DNA of 64,000 nt. Origin: JAICMB01 sp035295125. Its GTDB lineage: Bacteria > Acidobacteriota > Terriglobia > Bryobacterales > Bryobacteraceae. The notes beneath the pieces were generated by a model, which did no database searches, was not told where the DNA came from, and saw only the letters and a list, made by a program, of their open reading frames with translations. This document shows positions 25,779 to 33,990 of this stretch, one piece after another. The position numbers and the translations under genes are program-made. Within the stretch, counting starts at the first letter, position 1, and each line of letters begins with the position of its first letter. The DNA is taken from assembly GCA_035295125.1 (NCBI GenBank), contig DATGJP010000081.1, positions 10,827-74,826 of the forward strand. Direction: 5' to 3'.

Positions 25779-26933
25779 TCAGGCTACAGCTTCTTCGAAG
25801 TCCTCGACGACCTCTTCCTGGCCGACCTCTGATACCCAGGCAATCACCGCCGAGCAGGCGACGCTGCTGAGCGCCATCCAAAAGACGGCTCGAAGTCCAA
25901 ATCGCGAGGCGATCCCGCCGGCGACGAGCGATCCCAGTGCCACAAAGATATCGTAAAAGGCCGTGAGAGCGCCGAGCGCCGAGGCTCGCTCCGAGGGGTC
26001 GGCGCGGCGGACCACCACCACGGCAAGCGACGGCCAGGGGAAGGAATAGCCGAGCCCCACCACGGCGGAAGCCGCGGTTACGACGGCTGCACTGGAACTG
26101 AGCGCGATTGCGGTCAGGCCCGCGGCGAGGAAAAGCAACCCGGCGAATAGCGTCTTGCGCGGGCCGAGACGGTCGGGCAGGGAACCGAGAGTGATGCGTG
26201 CGAACAGGACCATCAATGCGAAAGCGGTGAACGCCCCGGCGCCTCGAACGCCGCGTTCTCTCAGCAGAAGGATCAGGAATCCGGCCATCGCGGCATACGC
26301 GACGTTCGCGAACCCCAGGACGAAACCGGGTAGAATGGACGCCCGTGGCACCAGGCGTCCTGCCTTCCGCAGGGTCATGAGCCGGCGCTCGCTTGTGGTG
26401 TGAAGGATCGGCACCACCAGCAAGGAAGACAACGCGACGAACCAGGATACTCGAGCCCACGAACCCAGGATCTGGCCAATCAGCGGACCCACCGAAACAC
26501 CACCCCACACTCCGGAGGCGAGGAAGCCAAGCGCCTGCGAGCGGCGGTCAGGCGGCGCCAGGTCGACGGCCCAGGCAACCGCGGCGGTGAGAAAGAAACC
26601 TTCGCCTAAACCGTGCAGCAGGCGCGCCACGGATAGGCCGCCGATCCGGAAGAATGGCAGGTACAGGAAGCCAGCGAACTCGCACAGTGCGAGGCCAATG
26701 GCAAGAGCAAGCCGGCGTCCTCTCTGGTCGGCAACGCGGCCGGCGATGAGGCGTCCGAGCAGGGCAGCGCCGGACGAAAGGCCGATCAGGAAGCCCGTGA
26801 CGAAGGTGTTCGCGTGAAAGTCCTCACGCAGATGCACCGGCAACGCGGGAATGACCGCGCCAAAGCCTGACATCACGATGAATGTGGAGATGACGATCCG
26901 CGCAAATGGCGGTGCGGAAAAGCCGGTTTTCAA
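25779..26933 (-). CDS. Major facilitator superfamily transporter
   Basis: 384 residues with 12 predicted membrane helices. The loop 2-3 motif 'GRLIAGRVADQRGRRLALAIG' is the MFS signature A, and a second copy 'RITLGSLPDRLGPRKTLFAG' marks the C-terminal half. The overall look is that of drug:H+ antiporter or sugar-efflux transporters (YfcJ/arabinose-efflux type). The start at 26,933 is a TTG with no clear ribosome site, so the true start may be an in-frame codon downstream. The substrate is unknown. It is the first gene of a probable two-gene unit. Confidence 0.9.
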   Translation of the reverse strand: MKTGFSAPPFARIVISTFIVMSGFGAVIPALPVHLREDFHANTFVTGFLIGLSSGAALLGRLIAGRVADQRGRRLALAIGLALCEFAGFLYLPFFRIGGLSVARLLHGLGEGFFLTAAVAWAVDLAPPDRRSQALGFLASGVWGGVSVGPLIGQILGSWARVSWFVALSSLLVVPILHTTSERRLMTLRKAGRLVPRASILPGFVLGFANVAYAAMAGFLILLLRERGVRGAGAFTAFALMVLFARITLGSLPDRLGPRKTLFAGLLFLAAGLTAIALSSSAAVVTAASAVVGLGYSFPWPSLAVVVVRRADPSERASALGALTAFYDIFVALGSLVAGGIASRFGLRAVFWMALSSVACSAVIAWVSEVGQEEVVEDFEEAVA

Positions 26934-27043
26934 AGTTTATCGAGCCACCCCTGCCTGTATAAAAGTTAGCGCACTGTGCATGTCTGAAGCAGGTCGTTCG
27001 CCTGCGAAGGACCAAGCTGTGGAAACCCACCTATAATTGATGC

Positions 27044-27835
27044 TTGACAGAACAGAGCGAGTCGGGACAAAGCGAAGTTGGTTCGTCCATCTGCGATGTG
27101 ATCGCCGCGCTCTACTTGAACGGACCGACTAAGAGCGTCGCGGCGCAAAGAGCCATACTCGATACGCTAGCCCACGAGCACGAGACCGCGCCTACCCATG
27201 GTAACGGCGCAGGCGACGAGCGAAAGCGGCTCCCCTTTTCTGCCGAAGATATCGCTGCCCATTCTGGAATCAAACCAGGCTCTCCGATTCTCTGGAGGTT
27301 GAGCCCTCCGAAGTACTGGGGCCTTGTGGACGCCTCCCCGCAGCCAGTGGCCCGCGTTCTGCTCCGCTATGAGGATATTCAGGAACGGTACATCGCTGGC
27401 GTTTGTGCTGCCATCGCGCGGCTCGCCGACAGGTTCGAACCGGCATTCGGGGCATTGCATTTCCGCTGGACGAATCCCACACCCGAGCACATCGCCTCCA
27501 TGCAAAACATATCCGCGAAGGCATTGGAGTACTCCCGGTACGGAATTCCAGGAATTTTTGCATGGACCTGGTTCGGGTCGGCACTGACGGAACGGCTCGG
27601 AGGCGTAACCTGTCTGCAAGGGTTCGGTGGGTCACTCCGATCGTGGGGCGGGGTGTTTTTGCCGTTGACCGAACAGCCTTGGGCGACCCCGTTCCAAGAG
27701 TTGCGCGCCTGTCAGATCGCGGTTGCCACGCGCTTGCGAGAGAGCGGCCTGTTTATTGACTATTCCCGGACCGTTCCCTCGCAGGGCGTCAAATGGACCC
27801 CCCTCGCAGGTGCTCGACCAACCGCGGGATCATGA
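27044..27835 (+). CDS. Hypothetical protein, Imm52-like
   Basis: 263 residues, cytosolic. The C-terminal half ('AFGALHFRWTNPTPEHIASMQNISAKALEYSRYGIPGIFAWTWFGSALTERLGG', then 'GGVFLPLTEQPW') resembles the immunity protein 52 layout, in which a 'GG.yl.Lt..p' strand follows a 'fg..l.e.lG' helix. Imm52-like proteins protect against polymorphic toxins and also occur as orphans. The assignment is from memory of the pattern and is tentative. The start is a TTG at 27,044. Its stop overlaps the next gene's ATG (ATGA at 27,832-27,835), so the pentapeptide-repeat protein is probably translated from the same message. No toxin gene is adjacent. Confidence 0.72.
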   Translation: MTEQSESGQSEVGSSICDVIAALYLNGPTKSVAAQRAILDTLAHEHETAPTHGNGAGDERKRLPFSAEDIAAHSGIKPGSPILWRLSPPKYWGLVDASPQPVARVLLRYEDIQERYIAGVCAAIARLADRFEPAFGALHFRWTNPTPEHIASMQNISAKALEYSRYGIPGIFAWTWFGSALTERLGGVTCLQGFGGSLRSWGGVFLPLTEQPWATPFQELRACQIAVATRLRESGLFIDYSRTVPSQGVKWTPLAGARPTAGS

Positions 27836-28419
27836 GCGGCGCGGAAATTCCTCCGCAGTGGTTGGCTGGGCGCGGCTCCGCGCGGTTTGTTTCGGGCGGC
27901 CGTGTGGAGGAACTCGATTTTCGGCAGGCGGATCTTTCCGGTATTCGTATCGAGGAGCCCTGCGCTGATCGCGCTGACTTTAGCGCGGCAGACCTTGACG
28001 ACTTCCGCTGTCTGGGAGGATCGTTCGCGGAAGCGCGCTTCGATGGTGCCTTTCTCGCCAGGGCGCGGTTCCACGATGTGCTTCTGAACCGAGCATGTTT
28101 CAACGCCGCGCAGCTCGAGTCGGCATCGCTCGCTACATGCTCGCTACGCGAGGCCAGTTTCGTTGGAGCCGACTTGTCGCGAGCCAATCTCGCTGGCGCC
28201 GATTTCACCGGAGCGGACTTCACCGATGCGGTCATGAAGGGTAGCAATGCGAAGCGGGCAATCTTTCGCGGGGCCTGCCTGGTGCGTGCGGACCTCTCGG
28301 GCGCCGACCTGTCCGGTGCAGTTTTCCTGGGGGCAACTCTGACTGACATTCGCTGGGGAAACGCAAAGCTCGACGGGGCGCAGTTCGATCCCCACTCAGA
28401 TCCGCGTAGCGAGCCATGA
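27832..28419 (+). CDS. Pentapeptide-repeat protein
   Basis: 195 residues from ATG 27,832. From about residue 25 onward it is made of A(D/N)LxX repeats, e.g. 'ADLSRANLAGADFTGADFTDA' split by small variations, which form a right-handed quadrilateral beta-helix. About 25 coils are present. Such proteins range from DNA-mimic gyrase protectors (Qnr, MfpA) to unassigned scaffolds; no Qnr-type loops are obvious here. An in-frame start at 27,793 exists, but the ATGA overlap with the Imm52-like gene makes 27,832 more likely. Coupling of an immunity-like and a pentapeptide-repeat gene is unusual. Confidence 0.9.
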   Translation: MSGAEIPPQWLAGRGSARFVSGGRVEELDFRQADLSGIRIEEPCADRADFSAADLDDFRCLGGSFAEARFDGAFLARARFHDVLLNRACFNAAQLESASLATCSLREASFVGADLSRANLAGADFTGADFTDAVMKGSNAKRAIFRGACLVRADLSGADLSGAVFLGATLTDIRWGNAKLDGAQFDPHSDPRSEP

Positions 28420-28463
28420 GCCTATGTGAGCTGCCTTGATGAATCCTGGCTGACAAGTTCCTC

Positions 28464-30038
28464 TTGCTACCAAGAGCTCTGCGTGATAAAGTACATTACG
28501 TGAAAGCGATCTGCGATCCCTTCGCCCAACCCCCGCGCCACCGCTGGATCCCTCCCGAAATGCGCCACCCCCCGTTTCTGGACCCCACTGCGGAACGCGG
28601 CCACCTGGAACGGCGCTATGCGCTGCTCATTAATCCCTTCTACCCCAAGGACCCCAACGCGAGCTTTGGGAAGCATGTCCTCACCCCGACCCTCGCCCTC
28701 ACCAGCATTGCCGCAACCACGCCGGCACATTGGCGCGTCGAGTACTGGGACGAGAACCTGCTCCACGGCCGTCCACCCTGCGAGCCTTTCCCGGAACTCG
28801 TGGGTATCACGGTTCACCTGACTTTTGCCCGCCGCGCATTCGAACTCGCGGCGTGGTATCGCAGCCGCGGAGCCAAAGTCGTGCTGGGCGGCCTGCATGT
28901 CCTCTCATGTCCGGACGAATGCACCCCACACGCCGACGCTCTCGCATTGGGTGACGGCGTGCAACTCTGGCCGCGCATTCTCGCCGATTTCGAAGCAGGG
29001 CGCTTGCAGCACAGATACACCGCCGACTACGACAACGACTACAACGACGACCCGCCGCCGCGCCGCTCGCTGGTTCCACGAAAAAGCTTTCTCACCACCA
29101 CCAGCCTGATCGCAACGCGCGGCTGTCACAATCGCTGTGGCTTTTGCTACCTCGCCACCGACGGCCTGCGCATGCCCTACCGCGTTCGCGACCCCCTGCA
29201 AATGGCAGCCGAATTCGCGGCCGACCGGCAGCCCTACGGCGTGTTCGTCGACAACAACCTGGGGTCCCGTCGCGACTATCTGCGTTCGCTCTGCGCCGCC
29301 TTAGTGCCGCTGAAGAAGATCTGGAGCGCGGCGGTGTCGATCGACGTCACCGACGACCCCAGCCTCATCCGCGCCATGGCGTTGGCTGGTTGCACCGGGG
29401 TGTTCGTCGGGTTTGAATCGCTCTCTGACGAGAACCTTCTCGAAGCCCGGAAGAAAACGCCAAAAACAGCCGATTACGCGCGCCGCGTCCGCCTGTTTCA
29501 CGATCACGGAATCCAGGTGAATGGCTCCTTCGTCCTCGGCTTCGACCACGACCGCAAAGACGTCTTCGTCCGCACTGCCGAATGGGTAGAGGAGAACCGT
29601 CTCGAATGCTCGACGTTTCACATCCTGACTCCGTACCCCGCCACGCCTCTTTTCCGCCAGATGGAGGCGTCCGGCCGCCTGCTGCATCGCGATTGGAGCC
29701 TCTACGACACCGCCCACGCGGTGTTCCGCCCCAGGCATATGTCGGCCGAAGAACTGGAGCACGGCTACGCCTGGATTTATCAGCGCCTCTTCTCGCACGC
29801 CTCCATCTGGCGCCGCCGCCCCGAAGATTGGCAGGCGGTGCCGCCGTATCTCGCGATGTCGTACCTCTACAAACGCTCCAATCGCTTTTGGCGCCTGCTG
29901 ATCAAGCACGACCTGGTAGCCACCATGTGGCGTCCTCTAATCGAGCTGTCGCGCCTCCGTCACCTCCGCTACCGCGAACGCCTGGCAAAGCGATCCGACG
30001 CCGCCCCTTCCGGCAACGTGGTCGCCGCCGGTGTCTGA
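28464..30038 (+). CDS. Cobalamin-binding-domain radical SAM protein (B12-rSAM)
   Basis: 524 residues from TTG 28,464 (GTG 28,500 is an alternative). The N-terminal 200 residues form a Rossmann-like B12-binding domain ('LLINPFYPKD', 'VGITVHLTFARRAFELAAWYRSRGAKVVLGGLH', 'ALGDGVQLWPRI'). The radical SAM cluster motif CHNRCGFC follows at about residues 221-228, then the TIM barrel ('DNNLGSRRDYLRSL', 'GVFVGFESLSDENLLEARKKT', 'GIQVNGSFVLGFDHD') and a C-terminal domain with 'PATPLFRQMEASGRLL'. Enzymes of this class methylate unactivated carbons or remodel rings in lipids, hopanoids, chlorophylls and natural products. The canonical DxHxxG of B12-binding is not evident, as in many class members. The gene is isolated, so no pathway can be named. 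Confidence 0.9.
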   Translation: MLPRALRDKVHYVKAICDPFAQPPRHRWIPPEMRHPPFLDPTAERGHLERRYALLINPFYPKDPNASFGKHVLTPTLALTSIAATTPAHWRVEYWDENLLHGRPPCEPFPELVGITVHLTFARRAFELAAWYRSRGAKVVLGGLHVLSCPDECTPHADALALGDGVQLWPRILADFEAGRLQHRYTADYDNDYNDDPPPRRSLVPRKSFLTTTSLIATRGCHNRCGFCYLATDGLRMPYRVRDPLQMAAEFAADRQPYGVFVDNNLGSRRDYLRSLCAALVPLKKIWSAAVSIDVTDDPSLIRAMALAGCTGVFVGFESLSDENLLEARKKTPKTADYARRVRLFHDHGIQVNGSFVLGFDHDRKDVFVRTAEWVEENRLECSTFHILTPYPATPLFRQMEASGRLLHRDWSLYDTAHAVFRPRHMSAEELEHGYAWIYQRLFSHASIWRRRPEDWQAVPPYLAMSYLYKRSNRFWRLLIKHDLVATMWRPLIELSRLRHLRYRERLAKRSDAAPSGNVVAAGV

Positions 30039-30064
30039 CTCAACCCCCCTGAAACGGCGCTGGA

Positions 30065-30130
30065 CTACGTAACGCAGCCTTCAGGCTGGCCAATTTGCGG
30101 GCTGAAGCCGGTGAGTGAATACAACGAACC
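30065..30130. repeat. REP-like intergenic repeat (CAGCCT type)
   Basis: 'AACGCAGCCTTCAGGCTGGC' contains the hairpin CAGCCT/AGGCTG, followed by 'GCGGGCTGAAGCCGGTGAG'. It is related to the segments at 3,603 and 55,700 and lies between two convergent genes. Confidence 0.5.
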
Positions 30131-30134
30131 GGTG

Positions 30135-31454
30135 TTAACCCCCCACAGAAGAACTCCTGAAACCGGCGCGCTCCAGACCGCGCCGTGCTTCCGGGCTCTT
30201 CATAAACGTCTTCCACACAAACTCCGTCCGAAGATTTTCTGCCATCAGCATCGTGATGCCTGTGTCGATCCCGATGACATCCGTATCAAACCACCTTGTC
30301 AGGGGGTTGAACGCATTCACAAACCCGTACCGGCTCCAACAATTTGGTGAGTAGCGGTTTTTAATGGTCTTCAGAACACGTAACGTGGCTTGCGGCAGAA
30401 AGGGTAACGATCCCGCGGAAGCGCTGGGAACCACTGTTCCGTCAATGGGACCGAGCTTCGGCGGACCGCCCCAGACCACGTATCCGTTTTTCGAATCTGA
30501 CGCCGTGATGCCCCACAGATCGTCGCTGTAATCGGGAAACTGCTTCGCCAGTTCCAGGCAAAAGCGGCGATGAACTTCGGTAGCGGTAGTGGTGTTCTGG
30601 AAATAATCGGCATAGCGGTCGCGCTTGCCTCGAAAGTCGAACCACGCTTGCGGGTACTGGTGTACAAACAGAGGCGCGAAGGAGCCGATATAGCGGAGGC
30701 CGTCATATTCGAACGTGGTGCGCTTCCACGCATTCCAGGCCTCGGCCGACAATGGATGCGACGCTGAGCCCAAGCCCAGGAGGTACATCATTGTCTGTTC
30801 GCTGTAGAAATCCCAACGGCTCGGCAGAAAGCCTACCTCCGGCCTCCAGCCGTGAGAGAGTAACGTCGTGTCCTCCGAAAGCCAGGTCCAGTCCACCCGG
30901 TTAAAGATCTCGTAGGCCAGGCGGCTGATTTCTGCATAGCGGAAATGTTCGCGGCAAGTGAGAACGCCGCAAAGCAGGATTGCTGTATCGATGGAAGAAG
31001 CTTCCGCGTCCCAGATGCGCTCGCCGGTGACGATATTGGCCCAATGAAAGAAAAAACCGCGGTGGGTTGGCATCTTGCGCTGGAGAAATCGAAGCGTCGT
31101 AATGACACGGTCCCGGGCGTCGGATATAGAAACCCAGCCACGTTGCTGGGCGATACAAAGAGCACTTAGGCCGAATCCCGTTGCTGCAATGCTCGCGACA
31201 TTCGCAGTGTCGGTTGCTCGCGTATTACAACGATCTTTGACCAGGCCCGTCTCAGGATGGGCTTGTTCCCAGAAGTAAAGATAGTTAGCTTTTTCCAATT
31301 CGTCGAGGAACAGGTCGTCTTCCTGAGACAACACGCCCGCCGGAAGGGCACGCGCCAGGATATCGGCGAGCAGCGGCAATACCGCGGCTCTTAAGGCGGT
31401 CCGAAGCGCTGCCCGCCGCGAAAATGGGCGTAAGGTGATATTCTCGGCACTCAC
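30135..31454 (-). CDS. Glycoamylase-family (PF10091 / GH144-like) glucan hydrolase
   Basis: 439 residues. The N-terminus carries an Arg-rich, Tat-like or Sec leader ('FSRRAALRTALRAAVLPLLADILA'). The catalytic (alpha/alpha)6 barrel starts 'LDELEKANYLYFWEQAHPETGLVKDR', continues 'ASIAATGFGLSALCIAQQRGWVS', 'HRGFFFHWANIVTGERIWDAEASSIDTAILLCG', 'YSEQTMMYLLGLGS' and 'WGITASDSKNGYVVWGGPP', and ends with the family's 'YGFVNAFNPLTRWFDTDVIGIDTGITMLMAENLRTEFVW'. Members include endo-beta-1,2-glucanases (GH144), so the likely substrate is a beta-glucan such as sophoran or cyclic beta-1,2-glucan; this is inference. Divergent from the next gene. Confidence 0.9.
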   Translation of the reverse strand: MSAENITLRPFSRRAALRTALRAAVLPLLADILARALPAGVLSQEDDLFLDELEKANYLYFWEQAHPETGLVKDRCNTRATDTANVASIAATGFGLSALCIAQQRGWVSISDARDRVITTLRFLQRKMPTHRGFFFHWANIVTGERIWDAEASSIDTAILLCGVLTCREHFRYAEISRLAYEIFNRVDWTWLSEDTTLLSHGWRPEVGFLPSRWDFYSEQTMMYLLGLGSASHPLSAEAWNAWKRTTFEYDGLRYIGSFAPLFVHQYPQAWFDFRGKRDRYADYFQNTTTATEVHRRFCLELAKQFPDYSDDLWGITASDSKNGYVVWGGPPKLGPIDGTVVPSASAGSLPFLPQATLRVLKTIKNRYSPNCWSRYGFVNAFNPLTRWFDTDVIGIDTGITMLMAENLRTEFVWKTFMKSPEARRGLERAGFRSSSVGG

Positions 31455-31492
31455 TACTATCTAATGTAGTGAAGCTTGCAAGAGGAAGACGT

Positions 31493-32464
31493 ATGAAGAA
31501 GAAAACGATCATCTGGGGCGCGGCGATTCTGGGGCTCGCCATCCTGGTCACTTTGTTGGTGCGTTACAGGCTGCACGCCAGCACATCCATTGAGGGCGCC
31601 GTCATCCTGCAGGACTCAGACCCACGAAAACAACTGCCGATTCCCGGCGTCGAGGTCACGGCTATTCTTGGGAACACCACGGTGCAAAGCCGGTCGGACG
31701 CATCAGGTTTCTTTCGGATGACCGTTCGCGGTGCTTACTGGTTGCGCCAACGCGCCAGTCTGACATTTCAGCGCCAGGGTTACGAGCCGGTTCGGATCTC
31801 GCAACCCCTGACCGAGCAAATCTACGTGGTTCGCATGACGGCGCTCAAGCCGGCCGCCCAGCCGTTCACCGAGGAGGCGGTTCTGAAAGATGTGCGCGTC
31901 AGGTATGCGGCTAAGACCAGCACTCCGGTCGACGTCGGCAGCAGTGCGCAGGCATTCGAGGTCAAGAACACCGGGGGCGTTCCGTGCAATGGCGCAGAGC
32001 CCTGTTCTCCTGACGGTAAATGGAAGGCTTCGATTGACGGCTTAACGCTGGACGCGGGAGAAGGGCACGAGTTCCGTAACGTGAGCGCCTCATGCATCGC
32101 CGGGCCTTGTCCGTTCACAAAGATTGAATCCGATCAGTTTTCAAGGGGCGGGCGGAACATCAAGGTTTCGGTGCGAAATTGGTCTGACACCGTGACATTT
32201 CTGGTAGATGCCGAAGTCGTGCAAACACTGCCAACAGATCTGATTCGTGAAGCTTATCCCATCATTTTCGGACGCGAAATGAGCTTTACAATTCCGCCGA
32301 CCGGCGAAGGACCCAGCATAGAAGCCGACTTGAACGGGACTGAGATCGTGTTTCCGCTGGGGCCGACGCTGGCGCTCTCCTGGGCGCAGTGCAACTTACA
32401 GGTTAGTAGCGATCGAGCGAAACTCTATCGCTGCGAACTGAAGCCAGGTTATCGCTTTCAATAG
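31493..32464 (+). CDS. Membrane-anchored protein with carboxypeptidase regulatory-like domain
   Basis: 323 residues from ATG 31,493, chosen because AGAGGAAG stands close upstream; a longer start at 31,469 exists. One N-terminal membrane helix (residues 5-24) is followed by a transthyretin-like domain of about 90 residues ('SIEGAVILQDSDPRKQLPIPGVEVTAIL', 'SRSDASGFFRMTVR', 'LTFQRQGYEPVRI') and then an unassigned beta-rich domain with two Cys pairs. It lacks an outer-membrane barrel, so it is not a TonB receptor. Its partner and role are unknown. Confidence 0.8.
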   Translation: MKKKTIIWGAAILGLAILVTLLVRYRLHASTSIEGAVILQDSDPRKQLPIPGVEVTAILGNTTVQSRSDASGFFRMTVRGAYWLRQRASLTFQRQGYEPVRISQPLTEQIYVVRMTALKPAAQPFTEEAVLKDVRVRYAAKTSTPVDVGSSAQAFEVKNTGGVPCNGAEPCSPDGKWKASIDGLTLDAGEGHEFRNVSASCIAGPCPFTKIESDQFSRGGRNIKVSVRNWSDTVTFLVDAEVVQTLPTDLIREAYPIIFGREMSFTIPPTGEGPSIEADLNGTEIVFPLGPTLALSWAQCNLQVSSDRAKLYRCELKPGYRFQ

Positions 32465-32894
32465 CCCCGCGATTCATTTTCAGCATCCTCTCCACAACCC
32501 CTATGGAAGGGTGAAGTAGGCGGTTTCGCCTGCTATTGGAAGCGCAGACGAATTTCGAAGCCTGGCGAAAAACCACATCAATCAATCCCGTAGCCTGCGC
32601 GTTTATAATTAGGCGGGTACTGACAGTTGTCCGAACGTTCCGAATCCAGCAGGAACCGGCGAATCTGATCATCAACTACATTGTGTTTTAGTAGAGCATA
32701 CCCAAATCGCTCTCGAAATCCCGGAGCCAGACGACATCCCACGCCGCGCGTCGATGCCTTGCATTGCATTTAGATCCTGCGAAAAAAGCTCGCGAAGACA
32801 GGCACTGGAAGCATCTACAACCTGGTTGCAAAAAGAGGGGACAAAATATTTCTCGCAACACAGCCTTTGTAAGCCCGAGCGAAGGGAGGATTTC
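32465..32894. other. Intergenic region with one AGGCGGTTTCGCCT hairpin repeat
   Basis: A copy of the dispersed hairpin repeat lies at 32,511-32,541 (stem GTAGGCG/CGCCTGC at 32,516-32,522 and 32,527-32,533, loop GTTT, one G-T pair). The rest carries no convincing gene. The frame of the following phosphotransferase is open upstream to 32,754, but this extension has no family character. The promoter of the next gene should lie here. Confidence 0.5.
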
Positions 32895-33908
32895 ATGATT
32901 CCGCAAGAGAACATCGCGGCAGCCACCCGCGGCCTGAAAGAAGCTTTCGGCGTCACCGCCTTCGATGACATCCAAGACCTGACCGAGCGGCCCGGCTCCA
33001 ACCGCGCCTTCCGCATCGTCGTGCGAGACTCGCCATTCCTGTTGCGCATCAACACCCGCGCCGGCGATATGTCACGTCACTTCGACTGTATGCAGGCGGC
33101 GGCCGAAGCAGGACTCGCTCCACGCGTGCGGTACGCTAGCGCGGAAGATCGGATCTCCATCACCGATTTTGTGAAGACGGTACCCTTTTCGGCAACTGAC
33201 GCCCTTCGTCGCGTACCCGCCACCCTGCGTACCCTTCACGCACTGCCGCCTTTTCCTGTAGCCCCTTTCAATACCACCTGCACGTTCCTGCTGAACCCGG
33301 GGCCAGTCCTCCAAGGGTTCCTTCAGAAGTTCCGGGCCGCGAATATCCTCCCGGAACACGATCTCCAGGAACTCCTGGATCAATACGAACGAGTCGCAGC
33401 CGCTTTATCATCTCTCGATCCTGACCTGGCCCCCAGTCATAACGACCTTTTCAAGCCGGACAACATGCTCTTCGATGGAAACCGCCTGTGGCTGGTGGAT
33501 TGGGAGGCTGCATTCCAGAATGATCGCTACGCCGAACTGGCCGTAGTGGCGAATATGCTCGCCACCACAGAAGCGGACGAACAGATTTATCTTGAAGAGT
33601 ATTTCGGAGCTCCACCAACGTCCTATCAGAAAGCCCGCTTCGACGTGATGAAGCAACTCGCCCACCTGTTCTACGCCATGGCTTTCCTAGGCCTGGGTTC
33701 CGCGGCCGAGCCCATCGATTGGAGCGAACCCCTCCCCGCATACGGCGATTTTCAGCGGCGCTTCTGGGCCCGCGAGGTCGACTTGGCGGATAGCCATTCC
33801 AAAACCGTTTATGGCCGGATTCATTGGGAACAGTTCAAGCACAACCTGCGCCAACCGGGATTTGAAGAAGCGCTGAGAATCCTCAAAACCCGGTACGCTG
33901 CTTCATAA
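32895..33908 (+). CDS. Aminoglycoside/choline-type phosphotransferase family protein
   Basis: 337 residues from ATG 32,895, which follows GGGAGG at eight bases. It has the APH fold: an N-lobe with 'GSNRAFRIVVRDSPFLLRIN', the Brenner motif 'APSHNDLFKPDNMLFD' (catalytic Asp and metal Asn) and the metal-binding 'LWLVDWEAA' Asp-Trp-Glu. This pattern is closer to choline/ethanolamine kinases and to APH-like small-molecule kinases than to known resistance enzymes. The substrate is unknown. It stands alone ahead of the ADOP permease. Confidence 0.88.
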   Translation: MIPQENIAAATRGLKEAFGVTAFDDIQDLTERPGSNRAFRIVVRDSPFLLRINTRAGDMSRHFDCMQAAAEAGLAPRVRYASAEDRISITDFVKTVPFSATDALRRVPATLRTLHALPPFPVAPFNTTCTFLLNPGPVLQGFLQKFRAANILPEHDLQELLDQYERVAAALSSLDPDLAPSHNDLFKPDNMLFDGNRLWLVDWEAAFQNDRYAELAVVANMLATTEADEQIYLEEYFGAPPTSYQKARFDVMKQLAHLFYAMAFLGLGSAAEPIDWSEPLPAYGDFQRRFWAREVDLADSHSKTVYGRIHWEQFKHNLRQPGFEEALRILKTRYAAS

Positions 33909-33951
33909 ATCTTCCGGCAGGGAATGCCCTAACCCGATGAGACTATGATCG

Positions 33952-33965
33952 TCTACAATTGTAGA
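33952..33965 (+). promoter_or_regulatory. CopY/BlaI-type operator candidate
   Basis: A perfect 14-bp palindrome TCTACAATTGTAGA contains TACAATTGTA, an exact match to the TACAnnTGTA box bound by BlaI/MecI/CopY winged-helix repressors. It ends 25 bases before the TTG start of the ADOP permease, where a repressor would block the promoter. No blaI-like gene is in the window. Confidence 0.55.
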
Positions 33966-33990
33966 TAACCTAGGCGAAAGGGCGAATTCC

